Below are positions 15,806 through 23,290 of a DNA stretch of 42,862 bases, one piece after another. Source of the DNA: a virus; IMG/VR virus record IMGVR_UViG_3300031857_000416, positions 1 through 42,862 of that record. The stretch is one strand, 5' to 3'. Position 1 is the stretch's first letter. Each line of letters starts with the position of its first letter. The notes below the pieces were generated by a model. That model did not search any database, had not been told where the DNA came from, and saw only the letters and a program-made list of their open reading frames with translations. The translations under genes were made by a program, and so were the position numbers.

Positions 15806-16129
15806 ATGAATAACAAAAATATTCAAAAAATAATGTTCGGTAAGAGTATAAAATTAATAATTGATAACCTTGACAAAAATCAAGATAATCAATTTACACT
15901 AAAGTTTTTAGATGCTTTATTAAGTTGCGACTTTAGAGATGTTCATGGCATTTTAACCGATATCGATAACAGAGCTGTATTTGATAGAACATTTTTAGAA
16001 CTAGATATAGAATTAGGCGTTATTGATATTCTAGTAAATATTGTTAATGTTTTAAATTCTAATGATAGAGATGAGGCAATTAGAATTATTAATAATGTTA
16101 TGTGCGATTTTGGTATTGATTTAGAGTAA
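15806..16129 (+). CDS. Hypothetical early protein (107 aa)
   Basis: Acidic, Ile/Asn/Asp-rich, probably all-helical (FLDALLSCDFRDVHGILTDI; LVNIVNVLNSNDRDEAIRII). AAAGGA stands 7 nt before the ATG. First gene after the early promoter, the typical place for small host-takeover proteins. No family recognised. Confidence 0.8.
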   Translation: MNNKNIQKIMFGKSIKLIIDNLDKNQDNQFTLKFLDALLSCDFRDVHGILTDIDNRAVFDRTFLELDIELGVIDILVNIVNVLNSNDRDEAIRIINNVMCDFGIDLE

Positions 16130-16159
16130 ATAGTAAAAAGTTAGTAAAGGATAAAAATA

Positions 16160-16309
16160 ATGGATAATTTTCAATTATATATTTATTTTCTTATGGTGCT
16201 CAATGTATCTAGTTTAGCGTTGATAGTTTTTGATGATAACAAAAATATTTATAAGTGGGTGTTTTTCTTATCATTTGGTGTTTTGTGGTACTTATTCACC
16301 AGTATCTAG
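16160..16309 (+). CDS. Small membrane protein (49 aa)
   Basis: A 49-aa ORF with two hydrophobic segments: LYIYFLMVLNVSSLALIVF (residues 6-24) and WVFFLSFGVLWYLF (33-46), separated by DDNKNIYK. AAAGGA lies 8 nt before the ATG within the recurring leader. Likely an inner-membrane hairpin protein of unknown role; early small membrane proteins often affect host envelope or superinfection. Confidence 0.65.
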   Translation: MDNFQLYIYFLMVLNVSSLALIVFDDNKNIYKWVFFLSFGVLWYLFTSI

Positions 16310-16361
16310 TTACAACGGTTCAATGGTTCAATTAGTAAAAAGTTAAAGAAAAGAAATAAAA

Positions 16362-16727
16362 ATGACATTAGAAAAAAAATTAAATAGTTATTTAAGCAAC
16401 GATGTTTTAATCACAGAATTAAAAAAAGCAGTTATTTTGGATATTCTAGATACAGAAAAAGAATATCAAGAAAATTATATTCGCGATGTATTGCAACATG
16501 GTTGCCAGTCGGGTATTGTTACGGGATTAATCTATTATTCAGATACAGAAAAATTCGCTCTGAAACATTTTGATGACATTGTGGAATTATACCAATGTTA
16601 TGCTGATGATTTTGGTACTGATGGTTTACCTAATCCAATGCTAGAACATAATCCGTTAAATTGGTTGGCGTGGTTCGGTTATGAAGAAACAATGCGTGAA
16701 TTAGCACGTGAATTGGATATTGAATAG
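16362..16727 (+). CDS. Hypothetical early protein (121 aa)
   Basis: A soluble acidic helical protein; the C-terminus NPLNWLAWFGYEETMRELAR is distinctive and similar segments occur in other uncharacterised phage proteins (recalled, DUF7222-like, unsure). A leader with GTAAAAAGTT and AAAGAAAAG precedes the ATG. Function unknown. Confidence 0.8.
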   Translation: MTLEKKLNSYLSNDVLITELKKAVILDILDTEKEYQENYIRDVLQHGCQSGIVTGLIYYSDTEKFALKHFDDIVELYQCYADDFGTDGLPNPMLEHNPLNWLAWFGYEETMRELARELDIE

Positions 16728-16765
16728 TATTTAATAGTAAATAAAGTTATAGGAAGAAAAACAAA

Positions 16766-17371
16766 ATGAAAAAAATAATTAAAGAGTATGAAGTATATAG
16801 TTTTGATGAGTTAACACCAGAAATTCAAGAAAAAGTTATTGAAAATAATTATGATATCAATATTTTTGGCGACTGGTACGAATTTGTTTTTGATGATTAT
16901 GCAGAAAAAATTAAAGAAAATTACGGTATTGAGATAAACAACATTAATTTTTCTGGATTTAATTCGCAAGGTGATGGGGCGTCATTTGAGTGCAACATAC
17001 ATGTAAAAAATTTCTTAGAAAATAATCCTGATATCGTGTCTTCTGGCATGTTAGAAAAAATAAATACGCTAAGAGAGTATTTGAAAAGAGATGAAGATTT
17101 ATATATTGCAATTAAGCGTTCATCTCATCATTATTGCCACTCTAGAACTATGTGCGTGAATTATGATGATGTTCTACCAGATGTTAGCGTTGCAGAGTAT
17201 GAGGCAATAAAGGAACTAGGCGCGTACTTGCTCAATAAAATGCGTGATAATGCAGATGATTTGTATGATGAATTAGAAAAAACCTATGATATCTATACTT
17301 CAGAAAAAGAAATTGCAGAAACATTAAGAAATAATGTATACGAATTTCTTGCAGACGGTTCTAGGTTCTAA
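16766..17371 (+). CDS. Conserved phage protein with YSFDEL / FSGFNSQGDGASF motifs
   Basis: A 201-aa acidic protein. YSFDELTPEIQEKVIENN (residues 10-27) and a following INFSGFNSQGDGASFECN block (about 60-77) define a family common in phages and mobile elements. Some databases label it an antitoxin of a toxin-antitoxin stability system, which is not proven. A later YIAIKRSSHHYCHSRTMCVN stretch is His/Cys rich and could bind metal. Last gene of the first early unit, followed by a strong terminator. Confidence 0.8.
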   Translation: MKKIIKEYEVYSFDELTPEIQEKVIENNYDINIFGDWYEFVFDDYAEKIKENYGIEINNINFSGFNSQGDGASFECNIHVKNFLENNPDIVSSGMLEKINTLREYLKRDEDLYIAIKRSSHHYCHSRTMCVNYDDVLPDVSVAEYEAIKELGAYLLNKMRDNADDLYDELEKTYDIYTSEKEIAETLRNNVYEFLADGSRF

Positions 17372-17390
17372 ACTAGATAATTAAATAAAT

Positions 17391-17420
17391 TATGCCACTT
17401 GCAATATAGTGGCATTTTTT
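17391..17420 (+). terminator. Strong intrinsic terminator of the first early operon
   Basis: ATGCCACT (17392-17399) pairs with AGTGGCAT (17408-17415), 8 bp perfect, 8-nt loop, followed by TTTTTT (17415-17420). It starts 20 nt after the stop of the 201-aa gene. Confidence 0.92.
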
Positions 17421-17855
17421 ATACCTATTTGTTGGTAAAATGAGAAAAAAAGACGCTTTAAAATCAATTTATAGACTAGAAAAAAAGAAAAATGACTCCT
17501 TACCCGTTTAAATTAATATCAAAACTATTAGATTACATTGTGTTATCAATTAAATACCATTTTTATATCTATATATCACTTTTTATACGCCATTTTAAGC
17601 GTTGCAATTATTCAAATGGGATATTATCCCGTTTTTCTCATAAAGTCTTTTTAAAATCCATTTTAATGCGTATTAGATATATATCTATTCTAGGTACTGC
17701 AGTCAATTTTTTAATCTTTAGATAAACCTTCAGCAAGTTAAATTTTTAATAACTTTTTCTTTTTTCTTTTCTCAAATTGCAACTTAAAAATCTGATATTT
17801 TTCTAATTTCAAAAGTGGTGTGCCAAGTGGTGAAAAATGATATTGCAATTTGAAA

Positions 17856-17875
17856 ACCAAGTGAAGTGGGAAGTG
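17856..17875 (+). repeat. 20-nt direct repeat, copy 1
   Basis: ACCAAGTGAAGTGGGAAGTG, identical to 17903-17922 (47-bp period). Built from AAGTG units shared with the surrounding iteron cluster. Confidence 0.9.
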
Positions 17876-17902
17876 AAGTGGCAAGTGGTTTGCCTTGTAT
17901 CT

Positions 17903-17922
17903 ACCAAGTGAAGTGGGAAGTG
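17903..17922 (+). repeat. 20-nt direct repeat, copy 2
   Basis: Second exact copy of the unit at 17856-17875; followed by GTATG rather than AAGTGG. Confidence 0.9.
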
Positions 17923-17943
17923 GTATGTTAAATAAATGAGTGC

Positions 17944-17972
17944 TTGACAAATGGTGTGCTATGTGGTTCAAT
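17944..17972 (+). promoter_or_regulatory. Early promoter-like element next to iterons
   Basis: TGCTTGACA context with TTGACA at 17944-17949, 17 bp, then a weak -10 TTCAAT (17967-17972). The following leader matches the other early units. Iterons abut it, so an initiator bound there could repress transcription. Confidence 0.5.
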
Positions 17973-18013
17973 AGTTGTAGTAGAAAAGTTAAAGAAAGGA
18001 TAAATACGACTTT

Positions 18014-18184
18014 ATGCCAAAGTTATTAAAGTTAATAACAAACTCTAAGTTTTCTAAAAATAGAAAATGTAGAAAATGTAACAAAGACAGAAATCATAAC
18101 GGTGTAAGTTCAAATGTTTGGTTTTGTAATGATTGTAGACCAAACAAAGTAAAAAAGTTAAAGAAAGGTAATCTATGGAACTAG
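18014..18184 (+). CDS. Small zinc-ribbon protein (56 aa)
   Basis: Two CxxC pairs (C19-R-K-C22 and C38-N-D-C41) with basic flanks (SKFSKNRKCRKC; RPNKVKKLKK) make a zinc-ribbon nucleic-acid-binding protein. AAGAAAGGA lies about 13 nt upstream, a long spacing, so expression may be modest. The 3' end contains the leader and ribosome-binding site of the next gene and overlaps it by 10 nt. Function unknown. Confidence 0.65.
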   Translation: MPKLLKLITNSKFSKNRKCRKCNKDRNHNGVSSNVWFCNDCRPNKVKKLKKGNLWN

Positions 18185-18453
18185 AAGTATTTGATAGTTG
18201 GACTATTGATAGGCGACTAAAACAATTAAGAAAAATTGACGAAAACGACAAAATCCTATTTGTTGATTTTGATAGCGAGTTAGGTGATTTGATATTTCAA
18301 AAAAAGATTTTAATTGATGAAATCAATGACGCTTGGACTAGTGGTGAATTTGATGGTGAGCGTGGTAAGTGGTTTATCTTTGAGCAAGAGAAAAAAGAAG
18401 AAATTTACCAACTGAATAAAGTAATTAAAAAGTTAGAAAGGGAACTCAAATGA
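18175..18453 (+). CDS. Hypothetical protein with coiled-coil C-terminus (92 aa)
   Basis: Charged protein; the N-terminal part is VFDSWTIDRRLKQLRKIDEN, and the C-terminus EQEKKEEIYQLNKVIKKLER is coiled coil. AAAGAAAGG stands at good spacing before the ATG. Its last codons overlap the next ATG (ATGA), so translation is coupled. Family not recognised. Confidence 0.8.
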   Translation: MELEVFDSWTIDRRLKQLRKIDENDKILFVDFDSELGDLIFQKKILIDEINDAWTSGEFDGERGKWFIFEQEKKEEIYQLNKVIKKLERELK

Positions 18454-18773
18454 AAGTTTTAATTGATAGGATAAGCAAAAAACACCAAGATAGTTTTTGG
18501 TATGACGGACTTATTGCCGAGTGTAATGGGTACAGTCTATACGCCACAGGTGAGATTAAAGGCGTGTTTGATGGCAGTACCTTATACGGAACGCAACTGG
18601 TTTATCTGTTGGAAGGTTTAGGGTACACCGACAAAGACCTTGAAAAGGTTGATTTCTACGACAATAACTGGTTTGAGATATTTTATCCAGACGGCGAGAG
18701 TTATGTGCCAGATAATCAAGGTTATGACGAAGTATTAAGTGAGTTTATTGAAATTGCAAAGGAACAAAAATGA
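18450..18773 (+). CDS. Hypothetical protein (107 aa)
   Basis: A compact acidic alpha/beta protein (DSFWYDGLIAECNGYSLYAT; NWFEIFYPDGESYVPDNQGY). It overlaps its neighbours on both sides by 4 nt (ATGA), so three genes from 18175 to 18991 form a coupled unit. Function unknown. Confidence 0.82.
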   Translation: MKVLIDRISKKHQDSFWYDGLIAECNGYSLYATGEIKGVFDGSTLYGTQLVYLLEGLGYTDKDLEKVDFYDNNWFEIFYPDGESYVPDNQGYDEVLSEFIEIAKEQK

Positions 18774-18991
18774 AAGTTAAAGAATTAATTGCGATACTTA
18801 GCGACCTAAATCCAGACGCTAAGGTGGTTATAGGTAAAGATTACGAACTCAACCGACTGTATCCCGAAGTGTTTGTTGAAGTTTTAGAATTTCATAAGGG
18901 CGAACCTACAGGTGAAGTTGAGTTAAATGTTGATAATGTCGCAAATATCAAGACCATAGTCATAAGTGGGCAAGGGGAATATTTTGCCTAA
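18770..18991 (+). CDS. Conserved small phage protein (73 aa)
   Basis: MKVKELIAILSDLNPDAKVV is the signature start of a very widespread small phage/plasmid protein family of unknown function, in which ELI-IL--L-PDA-V is conserved. ATGA overlap with the preceding gene. Last gene of this coupled unit; a 401-nt gap follows. Confidence 0.82.
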   Translation: MKVKELIAILSDLNPDAKVVIGKDYELNRLYPEVFVEVLEFHKGEPTGEVELNVDNVANIKTIVISGQGEYFA

Positions 18992-19242
18992 AAACGGTGA
19001 TTTGAGAGTGTAAAGTAATTGCTTTACCAAGTGGTTTGTTTGAAGTATGAATAAAATACAGGATTTTAGGTACAGTAATAACTGACTAAAATCACAGACG
19101 CTATAGGTTGTGTAAAAATGTGTACCAAAGGATATTGTTGTATTTACAATGTCGGGTATCAAAAATATTCATATTTCAAGGTGCATTTTGGAGTTGAAAA
19201 GTGGTGTGGCAAGTGCTATATTAGTTTTAACAATTTAATAAC

Positions 19243-19266
19243 CCGAGATTGCGAACTCGGTTTTTT
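19243..19266 (+). terminator. Intrinsic terminator
   Basis: CCGAG (19243-19247) pairs with CTCGG (19256-19260), 8-nt loop, followed by TTTTTT (19261-19266). The stem can be extended by AAC/GTT through a one-base bulge. Confidence 0.75.
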
Positions 19267-19287
19267 GGTAAAGGTAGGCTTTTATTT

Positions 19288-19380
19288 AAGTCTGTTTTTT
19301 GTAGTGGTCGTTTGGTAAATCGCAAAAATCTACCTTACCGCCAAGCGCTCACTACAAAGGGCAGACTTTTTTTGTCTCCC
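19288..19380 (+). ncRNA. Long stem-loop attenuator or structured RNA upstream of the zinc-ribbon gene
   Basis: Arms 19288-19306 and 19350-19368 pair over 19 bp: 16 Watson-Crick and three consecutive G-U pairs. After a 2x2 internal loop a second stem, CGTTTGG/CCAAGCG (19309-19315 with 19341-19347), pairs over 7 bp with one G-U, leaving a 25-nt apical loop. A U7 tract (19367-19373) ends it, as in an intrinsic terminator. A competing hairpin, GGG-C-AGAC/GTCTCCC (19359-19366 with 19374-19380), uses the 3' arm and could act as an antiterminator. The downstream AGAAAGG ribosome-binding site starts at 19381. Confidence 0.65.
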
Positions 19381-19392
19381 AGAAAGGTTTTT

Positions 19393-19731
19393 ATGAACAC
19401 TTGCAAAGAGTGTGGTTCAAAAAAATATGTATTAAGTTTTCTCTCTTACAACCAAGAAGAATTGATTAAGGATAACTTTTGTATAGAGTGTATTTTAAGA
19501 AAAATGAATATGCTTTTTGGTGATAATACCCAGCAAATAATCAAAGATTTTTTTGAAATCAATGAACTTCAAGAAAACATAGACCTAAAAAAAGGTAATT
19601 TAGCGTGGAAAATTAGGCATATCTTATGCCAAGAGCATATGAGCATAGACGAAGCAAAAGAATTTATTTACGGAGTAAGTTATAAAGCACCATCTAGCGA
19701 TAGTGGTGAAGAAAAAAGTGAAGATAAATAG
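19393..19731 (+). CDS. Zinc-ribbon protein (112 aa)
   Basis: C4-K-E-C7 and C30-I-E-C33 form a zinc ribbon. The rest is helical and ends in a disordered acidic tail (SSDSGEEKSEDK). I start at ATG 19393, where AGAAAGG lies at good spacing. An open frame extends upstream to 19249 but crosses the terminator and stem-loop. It sits between two terminators and immediately before the replication initiator, so a transcription-related role, such as acting on those terminators, is conceivable but unproven. Confidence 0.78.
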   Translation: MNTCKECGSKKYVLSFLSYNQEELIKDNFCIECILRKMNMLFGDNTQQIIKDFFEINELQENIDLKKGNLAWKIRHILCQEHMSIDEAKEFIYGVSYKAPSSDSGEEKSEDK

Positions 19732-19738
19732 TATTTAC

Positions 19739-19767
19739 AAGTGGGGTCGCAAGTCCCCACTTTTTTT
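19739..19767 (+). terminator. Strong intrinsic terminator directly before the replication initiator
   Basis: AAGTGGGG (19739-19746) pairs with CCCCACTT (19755-19762), 8-nt loop, then a T7 run (19761-19767). The ribosome-binding site AAGAAAGG of the initiator gene begins at 19768, so no promoter fits between. Expression of the initiator requires read-through or antitermination. Confidence 0.92.
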
Positions 19768-19782
19768 AAGAAAGGATAACAA

Positions 19783-20601
19783 ATGAACGAATTAGGAAAT
19801 TTACTCAAATCTCTTAATGGCAAAAAAATTGCCTATGATGTTGTTTATACCAAGATAACAGGCAGATTAACAGCAGGGGTAATGCTATCCCAAATAATGT
19901 ATTGGTATTCAGTAATGGGGGGTCGGGAATTTTACAAGAGTAATGAAGAGTTGTGCGAAGAAACAGGTTTATCAATAGATGAACTAAAGAGTGCCAAAAA
20001 ATTATTAGAGAACAAAGGGTTTATCAAAGTGGAACTAAAGAGTTTGCCAAGAAAAACTTATTACACCATTAACGAAGAAGTTTTAATAAACGCACTAACA
20101 AGTGGGTGGAAATCACACCAGCCAGTTGGTGGAAATTCCACCGACTGTATGGTGGAAATTCCCCCTACTACCTCAGAGAATACTACAGAGAATAAAACAG
20201 ATATATATATAGAGAAGAAATCTAAAAAACAAAAACAGAACATTTTAGAAAGCACAGAACATTTAGAAATTCTTAACTACTACAATATGCTGTTTTCTTC
20301 TAACAGACCAAGTAAGGATAAAAGTTGGTATGAAAATGCAGATTATTGGTTGCAGACATATACTCTTGATGAGATTAAACTTGCTATAAAGAACTGGCAT
20401 ACTTACCCCCATTGGTCTAAAAAAGATGGGAAGATAAATGGACTAACCTTTTTATTCAGAAGATTTAATACTGCAAGAGAAAAGGTAAATTACATTGACG
20501 AAATGCTTAAACTTGATATGAAACCAACCGTTGAAGATAAACTAACTCAAAAGCAATTAATTGATAGCAAATGGGAGGAGATGTACAGAAATGCTTACTA
20601 G
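19783..20601 (+). CDS. Replication initiation protein (DnaD/O-like)
   Basis: 272 aa. Residues 20-95 form a winged-helix domain (LTAGVMLSQIMYWYSVMGGR; SNEELCEETGLSIDELKSAK; LENKGFIKVELK), the type seen at the N-terminus of phage and plasmid replication initiators. A Ser/Thr-rich linker (residues 110-150) is followed by a C-terminal domain with WYENADYWLQTYTLDEIKLA and WSKKDGKINGLTFLFRRFN, typical of phage DnaD-like/conserved C-terminal domains that load helicase. It overlaps the primase-helicase gene by 11 nt. It may bind the AAGTGG iterons at 17813-17925 and 19028-19215. Confidence 0.85.
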   Translation: MNELGNLLKSLNGKKIAYDVVYTKITGRLTAGVMLSQIMYWYSVMGGREFYKSNEELCEETGLSIDELKSAKKLLENKGFIKVELKSLPRKTYYTINEEVLINALTSGWKSHQPVGGNSTDCMVEIPPTTSENTTENKTDIYIEKKSKKQKQNILESTEHLEILNYYNMLFSSNRPSKDKSWYENADYWLQTYTLDEIKLAIKNWHTYPHWSKKDGKINGLTFLFRRFNTAREKVNYIDEMLKLDMKPTVEDKLTQKQLIDSKWEEMYRNAY

Positions 20602-22321
20602 CCCAAGCAAAGAAACATTAAATGAGTTACTAACTAAATATGTGGAATTAGGGTGGGTAATTGTTCCTTGCGACATAAAAAAGATACCACTCAAGCAATG
20701 GAGAGAGTTTAATAGCATTGGAGAAATAATAAAACCAACTGTAGAGCAGTTATTAAGTGATATCAACACAACACTTAGGGGAAGAGTTGCTGGTTTAGGT
20801 GTAGTTACTGGAGAACACTCAGACTTATCTGTTATTGACCTTGATACCTACAAAGACAGCACTAACTTTGATGCGATTAAGAAAATTTTATTGGAACTAG
20901 ATACACCAATAGCACAGACTGGTGGTGGTGGGTATCACATTTACTTTAAATACAATGAAAGTATTAAGACAAAAGCAAATTTAACAAAAGGTTTAGATAC
21001 TAGGGGGCAAGGTGGTTTTGTTGTATTACCACCATCACAGCACCACACAGGAAACTTTTACCATTGGATAAAATCACCTTTTGATTTCCCACCAATAGAC
21101 CTGCCAGATACTTTGTTTGCTAACCTGCCAAAGGAGAAAGAAACCAATTTTCAACCAATTAACCAGAAATTCCAATTATTTGATTACAACAAAACTTATA
21201 CTCCAGGGGATAGAGATAGTGCAATGTTTTCTATGGCAAGGTCGTTAATTCAAATGTTACCAAAACACAGACTTGCTGACGCTGGGTACTCGCTGTTTGC
21301 ATCATGGTGTAAGAGCCATATTCAAGATGAAACAGGTGAAATGACCAATGAAAAGTTTTTAAGAGAGAAGTTTGCCCACGCTCTAACTTATGATGACCTA
21401 AACAAGTCTTTACCATCAAATATAACTGACTTGCTTAATGACCCTAAAGTTTTTGAGAACCTGTTTAAGCAAGATAGGTTTGGAATACCGATTGGTTATG
21501 ACAAGATAGACAAGAAAACTGGGGGTATTTTAGGAAGTTCCCTAACAATTTTGGCGGCTCAAACTGGAATTGGTAAGACAATAGTGTTTTTAAACTTTCT
21601 TGAAAACATATCTAAGTTAAAAAAAGTTGCGTATCTTGACCTTGAAAACGGAGTTAATGAAACTTTAGAAAGATTAATTAGGATTAAATACAAGATGACC
21701 AAAGAGTATTTTACCAACCCTAAAAACCAAGAAGAAATAGTTAAACTAAGTTCAACAGGGTTTGAAAACTTTTCTTATGTATCTTCACACGAAAAAATTA
21801 GAGATAGAAAAAAGTTAGATTACAAACTAAATGAATTAGTTGATAAAGGTGTTGAAGTATTTGTTATTGACCCACTTCAAATTATTGATGGTGGGCAAGA
21901 TTTGGTAGTGTCTGGTGAAATAGTCAAAGATTTATCTGATTTCTCAAAAAGATTTAATGTTGCAGTAATGCTGTGCCACCACTTTAAAAAACCACAGGGT
22001 GCTGGGGGTAAGTTTATTAAATCTGTAGATGATGTTGCAGAGCATCAGTTTTTAGACCCAACTATGGAGGATATTAAAGGTGGTGCAATAATTACCGACA
22101 CAGCTGAAAATGTCTGGGCAATAACTAGAAATGTTTTATCTGATGACCCATTAGTTAAATCAAGAATAATTCTAAAAATAATGAAGTGTAGGAACAATGC
22201 CGAAGCACAGGGACTGTATGGACTATTCTTTGACCATCAGACGCTACGAGTATATGAAACCCAAGAGCAGTTAAGTTTTTATTTTAAAGGGTCTATGTAT
22301 GACTCTTACATGAAAGGATAA
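20591..22321 (+). CDS. Bifunctional primase-helicase (Prim-Pol + RecA-like)
   Basis: 576 aa. The N-terminal ~180 residues are a bifunctional primase/polymerase domain: GVVTGEHSDLSVIDLD (residues 70-85) carries the paired catalytic Asp, GGGGYHIYF (111-119) the His, and RGQGGFVVLPPS (138-149) the basic/nucleotide site. Residues 300-560 are a RecA-like helicase ATPase with Walker A AAQTGIGKT (322-330), Walker B VFVIDPLQ (423-430) and a later LCHHFKKP motif (461-468). It would synthesise primers and unwind DNA for host polymerase. I start at ATG 20591, 9 nt after GGAGGAG, rather than at the TTG at 20561. Confidence 0.92.
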   Translation: MLTSPSKETLNELLTKYVELGWVIVPCDIKKIPLKQWREFNSIGEIIKPTVEQLLSDINTTLRGRVAGLGVVTGEHSDLSVIDLDTYKDSTNFDAIKKILLELDTPIAQTGGGGYHIYFKYNESIKTKANLTKGLDTRGQGGFVVLPPSQHHTGNFYHWIKSPFDFPPIDLPDTLFANLPKEKETNFQPINQKFQLFDYNKTYTPGDRDSAMFSMARSLIQMLPKHRLADAGYSLFASWCKSHIQDETGEMTNEKFLREKFAHALTYDDLNKSLPSNITDLLNDPKVFENLFKQDRFGIPIGYDKIDKKTGGILGSSLTILAAQTGIGKTIVFLNFLENISKLKKVAYLDLENGVNETLERLIRIKYKMTKEYFTNPKNQEEIVKLSSTGFENFSYVSSHEKIRDRKKLDYKLNELVDKGVEVFVIDPLQIIDGGQDLVVSGEIVKDLSDFSKRFNVAVMLCHHFKKPQGAGGKFIKSVDDVAEHQFLDPTMEDIKGGAIITDTAENVWAITRNVLSDDPLVKSRIILKIMKCRNNAEAQGLYGLFFDHQTLRVYETQEQLSFYFKGSMYDSYMKG

Positions 22322-22323
22322 AT

Positions 22324-22605
22324 ATGTTATTTGAAGAAACTAGGTATAAACCAAAAGAGATATGGGAGAAGATAGACGAAGATAGAGAGAGTATGAGAGG
22401 TAAGCACGAGATACTTAGGTTTCTATTTGCTGATTTAGATGAACCGTACTATGCAGTTGCTAGTGATGGTAAAAATGTTGTTATTAGAACAGTCCAATAC
22501 CCTAACGGACACCTAAAGGTAGTCTTTATGATTTACTCAAGACTGTCATATTACAACTCAGAGAAGAATTATGTTAAAGGAATGCTTGACAGGGTAAATA
22601 ATTAG
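22324..22605 (+). CDS. Hypothetical protein downstream of primase-helicase (93 aa)
   Basis: An alpha/beta protein (EIWEKIDEDRESMRGKHEIL; YYAVASDGKNVVIRTVQYPN). It begins 2 nt after the helicase stop, preceded by GAAAGGATAAAT, so it is coupled. Function unknown; may be a replication accessory factor by position. An early promoter is embedded near its 3' end. Confidence 0.8.
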   Translation: MLFEETRYKPKEIWEKIDEDRESMRGKHEILRFLFADLDEPYYAVASDGKNVVIRTVQYPNGHLKVVFMIYSRLSYYNSEKNYVKGMLDRVNN

Positions 22606-22614
22606 TGCTACATT
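22586..22614 (+). promoter_or_regulatory. Early promoter TTGACA-N17-TACATT
   Basis: TTGACA (22586-22591), 17 bp, TACATT (22609-22614), in the same TGCTTGACA context as 15745 and 17944. It overlaps the end of the 93-aa gene and drives 22651 onward. Confidence 0.7.
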
Positions 22615-22650
22615 AATAATATAGTAATAAAGTTAAGAAAGGTTTTAACT

Positions 22651-22887
22651 ATGCAAAAAGTTAATATGCAAACTTGCTGGGAAATCATCAACGAGTGTAC
22701 CACCAAGCAATACGATACCAAAGTTGAATTTGGTACATTGTACTTCTTTTTATCCGAGGAGGATTTCAAACATGTCTTCGAACATCAAGACATAATCAGA
22801 ACTCTTATCTCCCCTAAGTATCAAATTATGTTTTATGACTTCGGTATGAAATCTGTAGTTATAACACTAACAAGGAACTTACTATGA
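22651..22887 (+). CDS. Hypothetical protein (78 aa)
   Basis: A small alpha/beta protein (TCWEIINECTTKQYDTKVEF; FFLSEEDFKHVFEHQDIIRT). AAGAAAGG lies 9 nt before the ATG, after an early promoter. Overlaps the next gene by 4 nt (ATGA). No family recognised. Confidence 0.78.
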   Translation: MQKVNMQTCWEIINECTTKQYDTKVEFGTLYFFLSEEDFKHVFEHQDIIRTLISPKYQIMFYDFGMKSVVITLTRNLL

Positions 22888-23126
22888 AACAGGTAATCCT
22901 AAACTTCTATGTAGAAGTAGATAACTATAACCAAGAAGAAAACTATTTCGGTGAGATTGTAGACCAACTAGGTAATGTCATTTATGACCACTATAACGCT
23001 CTTAAATCATTTGCTTTCAGAGAAGATATGGTTTTTGACTTGTATAAGAAGTGTGCTGAGTACGGTTTTGACATTAAACAAATCAATGACGAAACCTTTG
23101 TATCTAGTTATTCGGAGGAAATCTAA
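22884..23126 (+). CDS. Hypothetical protein (80 aa)
   Basis: An acidic protein with one predicted strand (MKQVILNFYVEVDNYNQEEN) and helices. It overlaps the preceding gene by 4 nt and the following gene by 1 nt (TAATG). A GGAGGA near its 3' end serves the next gene. Function unknown. Confidence 0.78.
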   Translation: MKQVILNFYVEVDNYNQEENYFGEIVDQLGNVIYDHYNALKSFAFREDMVFDLYKKCAEYGFDIKQINDETFVSSYSEEI

Positions 23127-23290
23127 TGCGAGAGTTAATTCTTGCTATGTCATCTGGTATCTTGCACCACGCAATATACGACTATCTGTGTAGTAGGTAC
23201 ATTTACAGGAACAAACTAACATTTGCTTTGTTTCTGGTAATTACTTTTGTGAACACCGTAATACTTATTTATTTATTGAAAGGACTATAA
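23126..23290 (+). CDS. Small membrane protein (54 aa)
   Basis: CGGAGGAAATCTAATG gives a strong ribosome-binding site and a TAATG junction with the previous gene. The protein has a short N-terminal amphipathic part, a basic region (RYIYRNK) and a C-terminal transmembrane segment LTFALFLVITFVNTVILIYLL (within residues 31-51). The following gene starts at the base after its stop codon. Role unknown; its neighbour also has a membrane anchor. Confidence 0.7.
   Translation: MRELILAMSSGILHHAIYDYLCSRYIYRNKLTFALFLVITFVNTVILIYLLKGL

Larger units (their letters stand above)
17421..18013. other. Iteron-rich non-coding region, candidate replication origin
   Basis: This is the largest gap among early genes. 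The first 300 bases are very AT-rich with one small hairpin (GGGAT/ATCCC, 17618-17630, T-run after). CAAATTGCAA (17772-17781) and TTGCAATTTG (17843-17852) are a perfect 10-bp inverted repeat. From 17813 to 17925 the core AAGTG(G/A) recurs many times, and a 20-nt direct repeat lies at 17856-17875 and 17903-17922. A promoter-like TTGACA follows at 17944. No convincing protein is encoded. Iterons, AT-richness and position ahead of the replication genes fit an origin bound by the initiator. Confidence 0.6.
18992..19392 (+). other. Non-coding region with iteron copies and two terminator-type structures
   Basis: CCAAGTGGTTTG (19028-19039) and AAAAGTGGTGTGGCAAGTG (19197-19215) repeat the motif of the 17813-17925 iteron cluster. 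Two intrinsic-terminator structures follow (19243-19266 and 19288-19373). A 66-codon ORF starting at 19118 lacks a ribosome-binding site and runs through the first terminator, so I treat it as non-coding. Confidence 0.6.

Noticed and set aside
17492-17971. Two 77-codon ORFs (one per strand) in the iteron region
   Set aside because: Composition follows the AT-rich and repeated DNA; no ribosome-binding sites, and the DNA features explain the region better.
19118-19318. 66-codon Cys-containing ORF
   Set aside because: No ribosome-binding site and it crosses an intrinsic terminator.
19288-19368. Possible tRNA-like fold
   Set aside because: A 7-bp outer stem can be drawn, but there is no T-arm (GTTCGA-type) or anticodon arm; the 19-bp stem and U-run explain it.
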